The translations under genes and the position numbers were made by a program. From NCBI GenBank assembly GCA_016223165.1, contig JACRPO010000008.1, positions 124,001 through 188,000 of the forward strand: a stretch of DNA of 64,000 nt, in the 5' to 3' direction. This DNA is from Burkholderiales bacterium (GTDB lineage: Bacteria; Pseudomonadota; Gammaproteobacteria; Burkholderiales; Burkholderiaceae_C). This document shows, in pieces, positions 17,278 to 26,366 of the stretch. A model generated the notes under the pieces. It was not told the DNA's origin. It made no database searches and worked only from the letters and a program-made list of their open reading frames with translations. The stretch's first letter is position 1. Each line of letters opens with the position of its first letter.

Positions 17278-18407
17278 AGCGGCTGGTGCTGCTTGGCGGC
17301 GGGCACGCGCATGTCAAGGTGCTGGCCGACCTGGCCGAGCAGCCGCTGGCCGGCTGGGAGGTCCATCTGGTCGCGCCTTATCGCCGCCAGATCTACTCCG
17401 GCATGTTGCCCGGCTGGGTGGCCGGCCACTACCCGATCGAGGCGTGCGCGATCCGACTCGATGCGCTGGCCCGTCGTGCGCGCGTGGCATTTCACGGGAC
17501 CGCGGGCAGGGGTCTGGATCTCCACTGCAACACCGTGCAATGCGCAGACGGCAGCACCCTTCGCTTCGACGCGCTGTCCATCGACACCGGCCCCATGCCC
17601 GCGCTTCAAGACCTGCCTGGCAGCGCAGAGCACGCATTGCCCGTGCGGCCCATCGAGCAGTTCATCGCCGCTTGGCCGGCGCTTGTGGAACGCATCCGCC
17701 GCCCGTGCCGCCGGTTCGATCTCGTCGTGCTGGGCGCCGGCGCCTCCGGCGTCGAACTGGCCTTCGCAATCCAGCGGCGGGCCACCACCGAAGGGTGGTC
17801 GCACCTCGTCATCACCGTGCTGGGCAGCGATGCGCTGCCCTTGCCCGGCGCGCCATTGGCGACCCGCCGACGCGCCGCCCGTCTGCTGGCCCGGCGCGGC
17901 ATCGCGTGGAAGGGCGACTGCCGCGCCACACGACTGGAGGCCGGTGAGATGCATGTCGAGGGTGGTCCGCCACTGCGCTTCGATGTCTGCATCGCGTCCA
18001 CGGGTGCAGCGGCGCCGGCCTGGACCGTGGCCAGCGGTCTCGCCACCGACGCGCGCGGGTTCATCCAGGTCAGTCGATCGCTGCAAAGTGCGTCGCACCC
18101 GAACGTCTTCGCCGCCGGCGACGTGGCGTCGTATGCGGACGAACGCCCGAAGTCAGGTGTCTTTGCCGTCCGCGCAGGGCCGGTGCTGGCGAAGAACCTG
18201 CGCGCGTTCTGCGCGGGCCAGGCGATGCAACCCTGGACACCGCAGTCGCACGCGCTCTACCTCATCAGCACCGGCGAGCGGCACGCGCTGGCCACCTGGG
18301 GCCGCTGGTCCTGGAGCGGCTGCTGGGTCTGGCGCTGGAAGGACCGCATCGACCGGCAATTCATGCGTCGCTTCGGCACCGAGGCCGACGGGAGCCCACG
18401 TCCTTGA
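17274..18407 (+). CDS. FAD-dependent pyridine-nucleotide oxidoreductase
   Basis: A 377-residue flavoprotein with an N-terminal dinucleotide fold (LVLLGGGHAHVKVLADLAE), a second fold (FDLVVLGAGASGVELAFAI) and the FAD-closing motif (NVFAAGDVASY). GGGHAHV is typical of the NADH-dehydrogenase-like group often fused or linked to selenophosphate synthetase and rSAM genes. It lacks a CxxxxC redox pair. The start is a GTG overlapping the preceding stop (GTGA), indicating translational coupling. Confidence 0.82.
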   Translation: MKRLVLLGGGHAHVKVLADLAEQPLAGWEVHLVAPYRRQIYSGMLPGWVAGHYPIEACAIRLDALARRARVAFHGTAGRGLDLHCNTVQCADGSTLRFDALSIDTGPMPALQDLPGSAEHALPVRPIEQFIAAWPALVERIRRPCRRFDLVVLGAGASGVELAFAIQRRATTEGWSHLVITVLGSDALPLPGAPLATRRRAARLLARRGIAWKGDCRATRLEAGEMHVEGGPPLRFDVCIASTGAAAPAWTVASGLATDARGFIQVSRSLQSASHPNVFAAGDVASYADERPKSGVFAVRAGPVLAKNLRAFCAGQAMQPWTPQSHALYLISTGERHALATWGRWSWSGCWVWRWKDRIDRQFMRRFGTEADGSPRP

Positions 18408-18476
18408 GCCGCCCGGCCGCCCCAAGGGCTCATACCGGAGCGCGCAGCGCGAAGGTACCGCGGTGAGCCCGCCCGC

Positions 18477-20636
18477 TCAAGCCACGGCAGCCGTGACCGA
18501 CTCCACCACGTTCAGAGCCCGCACGTAGCGTGCGGCGGCATCCGGCGACAGCGGCTTCGAGACCAGGTAGCCCTGCGCCTGATCACACCCCAGCGCGGCC
18601 AGCACGGCCGATTCCTCGGCGCGTTCGATGCCCTCGGCCGTGACACACATCTTCAGGCTGTGGCCGAGCTCGATGATCGTGGCGAGCAGGGCTCGTGACT
18701 CCGGACTGCGGTCGGCGCCGGCAACGAAGCTGCGGTCGATCTTCAACTCATTGACCGGCAGGCGCTGCAGGTAGGCCATCGATGAATACCCGGTGCCGAA
18801 GTCGTCGATGGACAACTGCACGCCGAGTGCTCGCAGTTCGTGCAGCACCGCCCGCACACGTCCAGGATCCTCCATCACCGCGCTTTCGGTGATCTCCAGC
18901 CGCAGCCTTTCCAATGGGGCACAGAGCCGACGGGCCTGCTCAGCGACACGGCCGGGGAAGCCCGCATCCCGCACGTCCAGCGCGCTCACGTTGATTGCGA
19001 TGCTCAGGTCGGGATGGTCCCGAGACCAGGTCGCCAGCAGTTTGAGGGCCGACTCGAGCATGGCCGCGGTCACGATGCCGATATGGCCCGTGCGCTCGGC
19101 GAACGGAATGAACTCCGCCGGCGACACGTAGCCCCGTTCAGGATGCCGCCAGCGCACCAGCCCCTCCATGCCCAGGATGCGGCCGCTGCGCAGGCACTGC
19201 TTCGGTTGCAGCCACATCTCCAGTTCACCGACGGCCGCGGCATGGCGAAGGTGGGACAGCAGGCTGAGTTGCCGGGCTCGCGCCGCGTCGTCGGCAGCCA
19301 CGTGCCAGGCCCAGCCCAACTGTTGCCGCTTGGCCTCCCCAACCGCGAGTTCGGCGCGCTGCAGCAGGGTGTCGATCGTGACGTGCCCGGCCTGCGCCGA
19401 GGCAGGGGCATCGGCACCGGCGAGCCCGTACACCAGTTGCACGTCCACCGCGTGTCCGCCACAAGCCACCGGTGCCGTGATGGCGCAGTCCAGTCGGTCG
19501 CGCAGCGCCTCAACCGCCGGCCGGTCCAAACCCTGGCTGACGACAGCGAAGACGCCCCCCGGCAACCTGGCGAGGACCGGGGTGGGTTCGGGCGCCGTGG
19601 CGCCGCCCAGGCTGGCGAGGGCGGCGCGCAGGCGATCCGCGATCTGCACCAACAGCGCATCGCCCGTCTCGAACCCCAGCACCTCGTTGACCGTGCGCAG
19701 CCGTGCCACGTCCATCAGGACGACCGAGGCGCGCCTCCAGGCGCCTTCCTGAGCCAGCCGTCTCAGCATGGTGCGGTTGGGCAGGCCAGTCAGCCGGTCC
19801 ACGTACGCCAGGCTGCCGATCACCGCTTCGCGAGCGGCCACAGCCTCGGCCATCGAGTTCATGGCTCGCGCCACCCGGCCCAGCTCATCGCGCGAGTGGA
19901 GCTCGATACGGGCCGCATAGTCGCCGCCGGCAATGCGCCCGGCGGCCGCCACGACCTTGGCCAGCGGGCGCGCCACACTCACCGTCGTGCGCCAGGCCAG
20001 GACCAGCGACAACGCGACCGCGGCCAGCGCTAGGCCGCGCAGCAACCACTCCGACCGGCGGATCTGCGCCTCGATCTGCTCTTGACGTTGGGCGAGCCTC
20101 TCCTGCTCGTGCCGCAGGAGCGCCTGCGAGGCGGCCAGCAAGGAGCGCATCGCGACCTGGCCCTGGCCGTTGAACATCGCGCTGGCCTTGGGCGGGTCAC
20201 CGGCTTCGATCTCGGTGACGATGTCGATGAACACATCCCGGTATCGAGTGCCGCGCAAGGCGACCTCGCCGAGCGCTGCCGCAGCCGCCCCGGCGGGCGC
20301 CCTTTCCGACAGCTCCGCCAGAAGGCCTTCGATGGCCGCGTACTCCGCGTCGACCACGGGGTAGATGCGCTCGCGCTCGCTGCGCGGCGAGGTAAGCAGC
20401 CGTGCCATGGCGCTGCCGTGTCCCTGCACGTGCTGGTCGATCTGCTGCACGCGCAACATCCGCTGCAAGTCTTGTCGCATCATCCGCTCGCCGTGCCCGG
20501 CCAGTTCACGGAACTGCAGCGTCGCCAGGCCCACGACCACCAGCATCATCGCCACGAGCGCACTGAAGCCCAGCGCCAACCGGATCGACAGCCGGGGGTT
20601 GCGCCAGGAGTGAGGCCCGTGCGGTGCAGAAGTCAT
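18477..20636 (-). CDS. HAMP-GGDEF-EAL protein with degenerate GGDEF
   Basis: About 719 residues. Two membrane helices flank a periplasmic helical sensor rich in Arg/Glu; HAMP, GGDEF-like (LTGLPNRTMLRR onward) and EAL domains follow. The cyclase signature reads GGVFA instead of GGDEF, so diguanylate cyclase activity is probably lost. The EAL half has MEGLVRW, NVSALDV, EITESAVMED, DDFGTGYSS, KIDRSFV and AEGIE, so c-di-GMP phosphodiesterase activity is likely. The start is uncertain; I chose MTSAPHGP, and upstream in-frame ATGs at 20648 and 20708 are possible. Confidence 0.82.
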   Translation of the reverse strand: MTSAPHGPHSWRNPRLSIRLALGFSALVAMMLVVVGLATLQFRELAGHGERMMRQDLQRMLRVQQIDQHVQGHGSAMARLLTSPRSERERIYPVVDAEYAAIEGLLAELSERAPAGAAAAALGEVALRGTRYRDVFIDIVTEIEAGDPPKASAMFNGQGQVAMRSLLAASQALLRHEQERLAQRQEQIEAQIRRSEWLLRGLALAAVALSLVLAWRTTVSVARPLAKVVAAAGRIAGGDYAARIELHSRDELGRVARAMNSMAEAVAAREAVIGSLAYVDRLTGLPNRTMLRRLAQEGAWRRASVVLMDVARLRTVNEVLGFETGDALLVQIADRLRAALASLGGATAPEPTPVLARLPGGVFAVVSQGLDRPAVEALRDRLDCAITAPVACGGHAVDVQLVYGLAGADAPASAQAGHVTIDTLLQRAELAVGEAKRQQLGWAWHVAADDAARARQLSLLSHLRHAAAVGELEMWLQPKQCLRSGRILGMEGLVRWRHPERGYVSPAEFIPFAERTGHIGIVTAAMLESALKLLATWSRDHPDLSIAINVSALDVRDAGFPGRVAEQARRLCAPLERLRLEITESAVMEDPGRVRAVLHELRALGVQLSIDDFGTGYSSMAYLQRLPVNELKIDRSFVAGADRSPESRALLATIIELGHSLKMCVTAEGIERAEESAVLAALGCDQAQGYLVSKPLSPDAAARYVRALNVVESVTAAVA

Positions 20637-20825
20637 TCGGCAGGACATGTGTCGTGCTGGACAGGCGTCGGGCACGGAGCTCGGCGCACTGTGGTTGATC
20701 GAGATCATCGGCCATGCACGCCCGGACTTTAGGCAACGGGCATCAGCCAGGGGCTTTGCGCTGCAACTCGGCCGCAGAAGTCCGCCGCGATTCGGATCTC
20801 CGCGAAACACCAGTGCGTGCCGCGG

Positions 20826-21197
20826 TCACATCCAGAATTCACCTTGCCACCGACCGCCGCGAAAGTTCAAGCGCACGCGCTTGGGGGCAAACTGCTTCGA
20901 AGCCGCGGTATCCAGTTCGGTCTCGGGCTGCCGCCCGAGCCGCTCGGCCACCTCCATCGTGCACGCGGTGGAGGTGACGCTGCGAAAGCACAGCATCAGC
21001 TTGTCGCCGACACCAACCGCCGCCCGGCCGGCAGGCTCGTCGTGGAAACGGACGAACTTCTTGACCAGGCAAGAAAAGTAGAGCTCGAGTTCGACGACCA
21101 GCGGCCGACTGCGATCGACGAGCGCCCGTTCCGCCGACCGCGTCCACTCGATCGAAACCGATTTGCCGTTGATCACAACGGCCGAACGCTTGTCCAT
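20826..21197 (-). CDS. Hypothetical 123-residue protein
   Basis: A soluble, beta-rich protein (VVINGKSVSIEWTRSAE, PLVVELELYFSCLVKKFVRFHD, VGDKLMLCFRSVTSTACTMEVAE, KRVRLNFRGGRWQGEFW). No family was recognised. It starts 10 bp after the 68-residue gene and shares its class B promoter, so the two act as one unit. Three cysteines are present but there is no repeat or signal peptide. Confidence 0.6.
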   Translation of the reverse strand: MDKRSAVVINGKSVSIEWTRSAERALVDRSRPLVVELELYFSCLVKKFVRFHDEPAGRAAVGVGDKLMLCFRSVTSTACTMEVAERLGRQPETELDTAASKQFAPKRVRLNFRGGRWQGEFWM

Positions 21198-21207
21198 GGC
21201 TCAGATC

Positions 21208-21414
21208 TCAGGCCGGGCGGTTCAGGATCGCGCGCGGCATCGGTGCCCTCTCGGCCACTGCGCGCACCGATCGGCCCCCGCGTTTGCCGCGGGCCAGGCG
21301 GCTGACAACTTCCGGCCCCAGCGCGCCGCCGCCCTGCGTGTCGGGGATCTGCTTGTCCACCAGCGGCGTGCCGCTCGTCGATCTGGTGACAAGAGCGGTT
21401 TTCCGACGTGGCAT
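21208..21414 (-). CDS. Hypothetical 68-residue basic protein
   Basis: A small Arg/Gly-rich protein (MPRRKTALVTRSTSG, GPEVVSRLARGKRGG, ERAPMPRAILNRPA) without cysteine. The ATG has a good AGGGAGA ribosome-binding site and lies 38 bp below a class B ECF promoter, which is the main reason to treat it as real. It is the first gene of a two-gene operon with 20826-21197. No function can be assigned. Confidence 0.55.
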   Translation of the reverse strand: MPRRKTALVTRSTSGTPLVDKQIPDTQGGGALGPEVVSRLARGKRGGRSVRAVAERAPMPRAILNRPA

Positions 21415-21451
21415 GCAACATCTCCCTGCGTGCCGTGACTGAGACCGGCTG

Positions 21452-21477
21452 GACGTACCGACCTCGGGATTCCTTAC
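21452..21477 (-). promoter_or_regulatory. Class B ECF promoter (GTAAGG-N16-CGTC)
   Basis: The minus strand has GTAAGG (21472-21477), a 16-bp spacer and CGTC (21452-21455), directed at the 68-residue gene. Both boxes match the bufferin and DEP promoters exactly. Confidence 0.72.
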
Positions 21478-21625
21478 GCGTGATGCACGCGCAGGCCACC
21501 TGTCTCCTCGATACTGTCGCACGCACCTCGCATCGCATCATTGCATCGACCGGATCGTCGATCGGCAGCAGGTCCGGGGCCGCGTGGTGGCGCAGGCGCC
21601 GGCGCAGTGTCGAGTCGCTGTCCGT

Positions 21626-22816
21626 TCAATCGGCGAGACCGAATCGGCGCCGCAACCGGATGCCCAGCCACGTGCCCGGCAGCGCCGCGGCGATCCACAG
21701 CCAGCCGTGCAGGCTGCCCGACGCCACGCCGGAGACGAAGGCACCGATGTTGCAGCCGTAAGCGATGCGCGCGCCGTAGCCGATGGCCAGGCCGCCGAGC
21801 AATGCCGCCGCGACCGAGCGCCACGGCATGCGCGCCGTTGGCGCAAAGCGCCCGGCCAGCGACGCTGCGCACAACGCGCCGAGCATCAGCGCCAGGTCCA
21901 TCATCGAGGTCGTGTCGGCGAGCACGCCGCCGGCCAGCACCTCGCGCGGCCAGCCGTCTTGCCAGAACGCGCTCGACGCTGGCTGCCAGCCGAGCAGCGT
22001 CGCGCCCTTGGCGCCCCAGAGCGTGAAGGCCCAGGTGATCGACCAGGGATGGCCGGCGATCGCCAGCGTCGCCAGATTGCCGAGCGCGAGCAGGATCGCG
22101 CCGGCGATGATCGGCCAAGGCCCGGCAAGGACGGATCGCCAATCGCGCACCCGCGAACGCGCGGCCGGCGTCGGTCGAGCCAGGCGGCGCAGCAGCCAGG
22201 CCAGCAGCCCGAGGACGGCGAGCTGCACCGCGGTGGCCAGCGGCCAGCCCAGGGCATCGCCCAGCACGACTGCATCGTGCGACGGCAGCCGCTGCCACCA
22301 GCCCAGATGCAGGCTGGCCCAGAACGAACCGGCGCAGGCAGCGCCGAGCACCATCAGCATGCGCAAGTTGCCGCCACCGGCCGTGTACAAGGTCCCTGAA
22401 CCGCAGCCCCCGGCGAGCTGCATGCCGATGCCGAACAGGAAGGCGCCGACAACCACCGACACCCCCACCGGCGCCCAGGCGCCGCCGACGTCTTGGCCGA
22501 AGACCGAGCCACCGGCCAGCACTGGCGCGAACAGCAAGGTCGTCAACGCCAGCTGCAGCAGTTGCGCCTGCACGCCGCGCATGTCGCGCTCGACGAACAT
22601 GCGGCGGTAGCCGCTGGCAAATCCGAACGACGCGTGGTAGAGCGCGAGCCCGAGCGCGATCCCGACCAGCCACAACAGCGGCGGCCGCCATCCGTCTTGC
22701 GCCACGCGCAGCGCACCGAGCGCGGCGGCCAGCAAGCCGACGACGAGCGGCCAGCGCTGGATCGCCCGGCGCGGCAGCGGCGCCGTGGCCAGCGTCAGGT
22801 CAAGGGCCGGCGGCAT
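21626..22816 (-). CDS. YeeE/YedE-family thiosulfate-type transporter
   Basis: A 396-residue membrane protein with about ten helices and duplicated sulfur-channel motifs, including LFGIGMQLAGGCGSGTLYTAGGG near the middle (conserved Cys) and SITWAFTLWGAKGATLLGW and IGYGARIAYGCNIGAF further on. YeeE/TsuA proteins import thiosulfate. The start was set at MPPALDLTL, overlapping the DUF302 stop by 17 bp. It closes a long minus-strand series (27910-21626) of thiol, copper and sulfur genes. A second, shorter member is at 32184-33254. Confidence 0.85.
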   Translation of the reverse strand: MPPALDLTLATAPLPRRAIQRWPLVVGLLAAALGALRVAQDGWRPPLLWLVGIALGLALYHASFGFASGYRRMFVERDMRGVQAQLLQLALTTLLFAPVLAGGSVFGQDVGGAWAPVGVSVVVGAFLFGIGMQLAGGCGSGTLYTAGGGNLRMLMVLGAACAGSFWASLHLGWWQRLPSHDAVVLGDALGWPLATAVQLAVLGLLAWLLRRLARPTPAARSRVRDWRSVLAGPWPIIAGAILLALGNLATLAIAGHPWSITWAFTLWGAKGATLLGWQPASSAFWQDGWPREVLAGGVLADTTSMMDLALMLGALCAASLAGRFAPTARMPWRSVAAALLGGLAIGYGARIAYGCNIGAFVSGVASGSLHGWLWIAAALPGTWLGIRLRRRFGLAD

Positions 22817-23288
22817 CGCGCGCGATGCGCTCGAAGATCGGGTCGAGCTCGCGCACCAGGGCATCGAGCCGGTCGTTGCGGTACGGCGCGAACAGCGCGC
22901 TCGGTGTGCGCCAGCTCAGGCTGGCACTGCCGTCGGCGTTCTCGGTCACGTAGAACCTGATCGGCGCCTCGATGCCGGCCGGCACGCTGGCCTGCAGCAT
23001 GCGCACCGCGTAGTCGTTGCGGAAGACCATCAGCACCGCATTGCCGGCGATCTTGACGCCCCGCCCTGCCGCGCCCCGGCTGGCGCTGGCCTGCGCGACG
23101 AGGCCCATCTTGTTGGCCTCGACCGCCGCTTCGACGCGCGTCACCAGCACGTCGAAAGCGTGCGAGGTGGCCAGCGTGCGGGTGCCGGGCGGCACGGCCT
23201 CGGCGGCATGCGCCGGGGCGCCGAACGGCAGCACGGCCGGCAGCAGCAGTGCAAGGACCAGAACCATCGGCAAGCGATGTTGCGACAT
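22800..23288 (-). CDS. DUF302-domain secreted protein
   Basis: A 162-residue protein with a signal peptide (MSQHRLPMVLVLALLLPAVLP..AHA) and the DUF302 core (HAFDVLVTRVEAAVEANKMGLV, NAVLMVFRNDYAVRMLQASVPAGIEAPIRFYVTENADGSASLSWRTP). DUF302 proteins are periplasmic, of unknown function and often linked to sulfur oxidation or redox genes. A good AGGAGA ribosome-binding site supports this start. Confidence 0.82.
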   Translation of the reverse strand: MSQHRLPMVLVLALLLPAVLPFGAPAHAAEAVPPGTRTLATSHAFDVLVTRVEAAVEANKMGLVAQASASRGAAGRGVKIAGNAVLMVFRNDYAVRMLQASVPAGIEAPIRFYVTENADGSASLSWRTPSALFAPYRNDRLDALVRELDPIFERIARDAAGP

Positions 23289-23343
23289 GGTGGATCTCCT
23301 TGCGCTCAGTGCGAGACGCATGGCAGGGTGCGGTTGATGATGT

Positions 23344-23901
23344 TCAGCGACCCAGGCTTCTGGACAGCCCGATCTGCACGAAGTTGATGCCGGGATTGGG
23401 CTGCTTGATGCTGCCGTTGGAGGTGTGCTCGAAGCGCACGAAGAAGTCGTAGTCGCCGCGCGTCACCCCGGCGCCGATGACGGTGCCGAACTCGAATGCC
23501 GTACCAAAGCGATGGCCGGGCGCAATGCGGGTGCCGGTCCACAGGCGCGGCCCGACGCCGAAATCGACGAAGGGCTTGCCCGCGGCGGAGCCGGCGAAGG
23601 TCCAGCGCAGCATCGGGAGTGCGCCCACGCCGAGCAGCGTGCCCGGCGCGTCGGCGCCGGCCCGCCCGTGCCAGACATTCAAGCCCAGTTCGAAGCGCGG
23701 ATCGGCGCCGGTCCAGGCCAGCCAGCGCGGCATGTACTCGTCGCGCGGCGGCGCCCAGACGGCGGCGGCGCGCAGCGACGACACGCCCGGCGCACGGCCC
23801 GCGCTGAACGAGACGGCATCGACTGCAGCTGCACGGCCGGCGATCGCAAGCAGCATGCAAGCCATCGCAGACGAACGAATGCAAGACCGCAAAGACGCCA
23901 T
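23344..23901 (-). CDS. PagL-like lipid A 3-O-deacylase (acyloxyacyl hydrolase family)
   Basis: A 185-residue outer-membrane beta-barrel with a signal peptide (RSSAMACMLLAIAGRAAA) and the C-terminal FEHTSNGSIKQPNPGINFVQIG motif. This carries the His-Thr-Ser-Asn pattern around the PagL active site. It should remove a 3-O-acyl chain from lipid A. Its company with DUF302 and YHS genes is unusual. Start MASLRS was chosen with GAGG upstream. Confidence 0.75.
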   Translation of the reverse strand: MASLRSCIRSSAMACMLLAIAGRAAAVDAVSFSAGRAPGVSSLRAAAVWAPPRDEYMPRWLAWTGADPRFELGLNVWHGRAGADAPGTLLGVGALPMLRWTFAGSAAGKPFVDFGVGPRLWTGTRIAPGHRFGTAFEFGTVIGAGVTRGDYDFFVRFEHTSNGSIKQPNPGINFVQIGLSRSLGR

Positions 23902-23984
23902 GACGCTCGCCTCGAGCCGCGTGCGCACGACACGCAGGAGCTGTGGTCATGACTAGACGGCCGAGAACGCAATACCTGACGCGC

Positions 23985-24476
23985 TCACTTCTTCAACAGC
24001 GCGGTGAACTTGGCATCGGCCTGCCGGATGAAGCCGGCGGGGTCTTTCAGCCACAGCGCCTGCACCTCGGCGTTGTAGTTGAGATAGAGCTTGCCTTCGC
24101 GGACGCTGAACTTGTCGGGCTCGATGCTCACCAGGTTGTCTTGCGCGACGCCGTAGGCGCAATAGCCGCCGTACTGCGGCGCGTACTTCTCGGGATCCGA
24201 CTTGAACAGATCCAGGTTCGACTGCGACGCGAACTTCCACTTCGCGCCTTTCCACTCGGTGGCGAAGCGGTCCTGCCCCTTCACCGGCTTGCCCACGGTG
24301 AAATAGGCCACGGTGTCGTAGCCCAGGATGGCGGTGTCGCTGCGGCGCGAGATGACACCGCCGCCGAGCGTGTTGATGGGCGGCGCAGCCAGCGCAGGCG
24401 CGCTGGCGAGCAAGCCGGCGGCGGCCAGCGCGAGCAGCCAGCGCCGTTGGGTGCGCGAGACAACAGAGTGAGACAT
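23985..24476 (-). CDS. YHS-domain secreted protein
   Basis: A 163-residue protein with a signal peptide (RRWLLALAAAGLLASAPALA). The YHS-type core is ILGYDTVAYFTVGKPVKGQ, TEWKGAKWKFASQSNLDLFKSDPEKYAPQYGGYCAYGVA. YHS domains are linked to metal, especially copper, handling and occur in heavy-metal ATPases. AAAGGAG precedes the ATG. Being periplasmic, it could bind metal near the CcdA/thioredoxin pair upstream. Confidence 0.85.
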   Translation of the reverse strand: MSHSVVSRTQRRWLLALAAAGLLASAPALAAPPINTLGGGVISRRSDTAILGYDTVAYFTVGKPVKGQDRFATEWKGAKWKFASQSNLDLFKSDPEKYAPQYGGYCAYGVAQDNLVSIEPDKFSVREGKLYLNYNAEVQALWLKDPAGFIRQADAKFTALLKK

Positions 24477-24514
24477 GACAGAACTCCTTTGCGCGCCGCA
24501 GCGCACATACAGCA

Positions 24515-25588
24515 TCAACGGGCCGGCACTTCGATCGTGAACTGATAGCTGTTGCCGCCGATCAGTTCCACCGTCGGCCGGTACAGGCCCGGCAGCGATC
24601 CCGTCTTGAACTGGATCGCCAGCAGGCCGAGGTTGGGCTTGCCACCACCCGCCGCCGCGGGATAGCCGGTGCTGCGCAGCACCTCGCCCGACAGCAACGG
24701 CGTGCCGTCGGCGGCCAGCGCGCTGGTCGCAGCCTGGCCCGTGGCGCCTTGCGGCGCCGAGCCGATGATGCCGCCCACCACCTTGTCGGTGGCCGGGTCG
24801 AGACGACGGTCGTTGTTGGTGTCCTGCACCAGCAGACCGCCGGTGTAGCGTGCAAACCGCGTCAGGTCGCGCGGTGCGATGCCCACGCCATTGAGCGCGG
24901 CGCCCTGTGCACCCCACAGCAGCAGACCGAGGTGGTTGGGCGCCACCTGCCCCGCAGCCACCTTCTGGTAGTCGCCATTGACGCCCGGCGCGAGGTGGAA
25001 GTTGGTCGGCGCCAGGCGGGCCGCCGGCGCGTCGTCGAGCACCTTGAGCTGGCCCTGCCAGGTGGCGATCGGCTTGCCGTCGGCGGCGGCGTGCGTGACG
25101 CTCACCGGGTAGTCCCCCGGCATCGGGTTGACGAAGCTGCGTCCGCGCAGATGGATGACCTTGATGCCGGGCGCATTCGCGCCGCCGGCGGGGATGTCCT
25201 GCAGCGCGGTGACGGTCACGTGGTGCGTCTTCTCGTCATAGCCGACTCTGTACTGGCCGGCCAGCCGCACGGCACCCTGGGGCCAGCCTTTGGTCAGCAC
25301 GAGGTTGGCGTCGGTGTCGGCGCTGATGGCGACCGGCGCATTGCGCTTGAAGGCGCTCGGCATCGCCAGCCGAAGCGATTCGCCCGCGCGCAGGCCCAGA
25401 CCCGGCACCGCCGGATTCGGCTCGGCCACCAGCAGGAAGACGTAGTCGGTGGCCTGGCCGGCGACGTGGCCGTCGAAGGTGATCGGCGCGGGCGCCGTCA
25501 TCAGCGAGCGTGCCACCGGCGCGGGCGCCGTGGCGCAGGCACCCAGTGCTGCGGACACTGCGATCGATACGAGCGTCTTGTGTTGCAT
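24515..25588 (-). CDS. Predicted lipoprotein, unknown function
   Basis: A 357-residue protein with a lipobox (AVSAALGAC, Cys18) and a long extracytoplasmic domain rich in beta structure. A calcium-like loop occurs in it (DTNNDRRLDPATD). Visible landmarks are DYVFLLVAEPNPAVPGLGLR and YRPTVELIGGNSYQFTIEV. No family was recognised. A strong AGGAG lies before the ATG. It sits between CcdA and the YHS gene on one strand and is probably co-transcribed. Confidence 0.65.
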   Translation of the reverse strand: MQHKTLVSIAVSAALGACATAPAPVARSLMTAPAPITFDGHVAGQATDYVFLLVAEPNPAVPGLGLRAGESLRLAMPSAFKRNAPVAISADTDANLVLTKGWPQGAVRLAGQYRVGYDEKTHHVTVTALQDIPAGGANAPGIKVIHLRGRSFVNPMPGDYPVSVTHAAADGKPIATWQGQLKVLDDAPAARLAPTNFHLAPGVNGDYQKVAAGQVAPNHLGLLLWGAQGAALNGVGIAPRDLTRFARYTGGLLVQDTNNDRRLDPATDKVVGGIIGSAPQGATGQAATSALAADGTPLLSGEVLRSTGYPAAAGGGKPNLGLLAIQFKTGSLPGLYRPTVELIGGNSYQFTIEVPAR

Positions 25589-25618
25589 GAGGTCTCCTGT
25601 TGTTTGTGGTGAGGCGTC

Positions 25619-26353
25619 TCAGATGCCGACCGTGAGGTTGACCCAGGCGTCGGGCAGCCACTGCAGCACACGCGCCTCGAGCCACTTGTCGCCGCCGGTC
25701 AGGATGGCCACGCCCAGCGCGCCGAGCAGCAGCGCGAAGGCGTGGCGCACGCGCTCGATGCGCGTCAGCACCCAGTCGCGCACGCGCGCGAAACCGCGGC
25801 GCGAGGCATAGGCCACCGCAATCAGCGGCAACGCCGCGCCGAGGCCGAAGAGGCCGAGCACGACCCCGCCCCGAGCCACGCCGCCTTCGCTGGCCACCAG
25901 CGTCAGCGCCGCACCCAGCAGCGGCCCCGAACACGGGCTCCAGACCAGGCCGAGCACGCCGCCGAGCAGCATGGCGCTGCCGAGCGAGCCACCATCGAGC
26001 CGGGCCGAGGCCGCGTGGGCGCCGCTGGCGATCGGCAGCATCCACTGCGTGAAGCGCTTGCCCAGCGCCGGCACCAGCATGACGAGCGCAAAGGCGATCA
26101 ACATCGCCGCGCCCGCCATGCGTACCGTGTCGCCGTCAATGCCCAGCGCCGGCCCGAGCGCGCCGACCGCCATGCCGATGGCCGCGAACGACGCGACCAT
26201 GCCCAGGCCCATCGCCACCGGCGCGAAGCGGTTGCCTTGCAAGGCGCCGCCGAGCACGAGCGGCAGAATCGGAAGGACGCAGGGCGACAGCGTGGTCAGG
26301 CCGCCAGCAGCCAGGCTCAGGCCCAGTTGCGGGACGGACAGGGCGATCGACAT
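25619..26353 (-). CDS. CcdA/DsbD-type thiol electron-transfer membrane protein
   Basis: A 244-residue protein with about six helices and the two characteristic cysteines in TLSPCVLPILPLVLGG (near residue 25) and VWSPCSGPLLGAAL (near 140). CcdA proteins pass electrons from cytoplasmic thioredoxin to periplasmic thiols. The gene lies 13 bp from the secreted thioredoxin gene, its natural partner. Here the likely client is the Cys-rich secreted protein made by the same operon (inference). Confidence 0.87.
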   Translation of the reverse strand: MSIALSVPQLGLSLAAGGLTTLSPCVLPILPLVLGGALQGNRFAPVAMGLGMVASFAAIGMAVGALGPALGIDGDTVRMAGAAMLIAFALVMLVPALGKRFTQWMLPIASGAHAASARLDGGSLGSAMLLGGVLGLVWSPCSGPLLGAALTLVASEGGVARGGVVLGLFGLGAALPLIAVAYASRRGFARVRDWVLTRIERVRHAFALLLGALGVAILTGGDKWLEARVLQWLPDAWVNLTVGI

Positions 26354-26366
26354 CGGCGCGCGCCGA

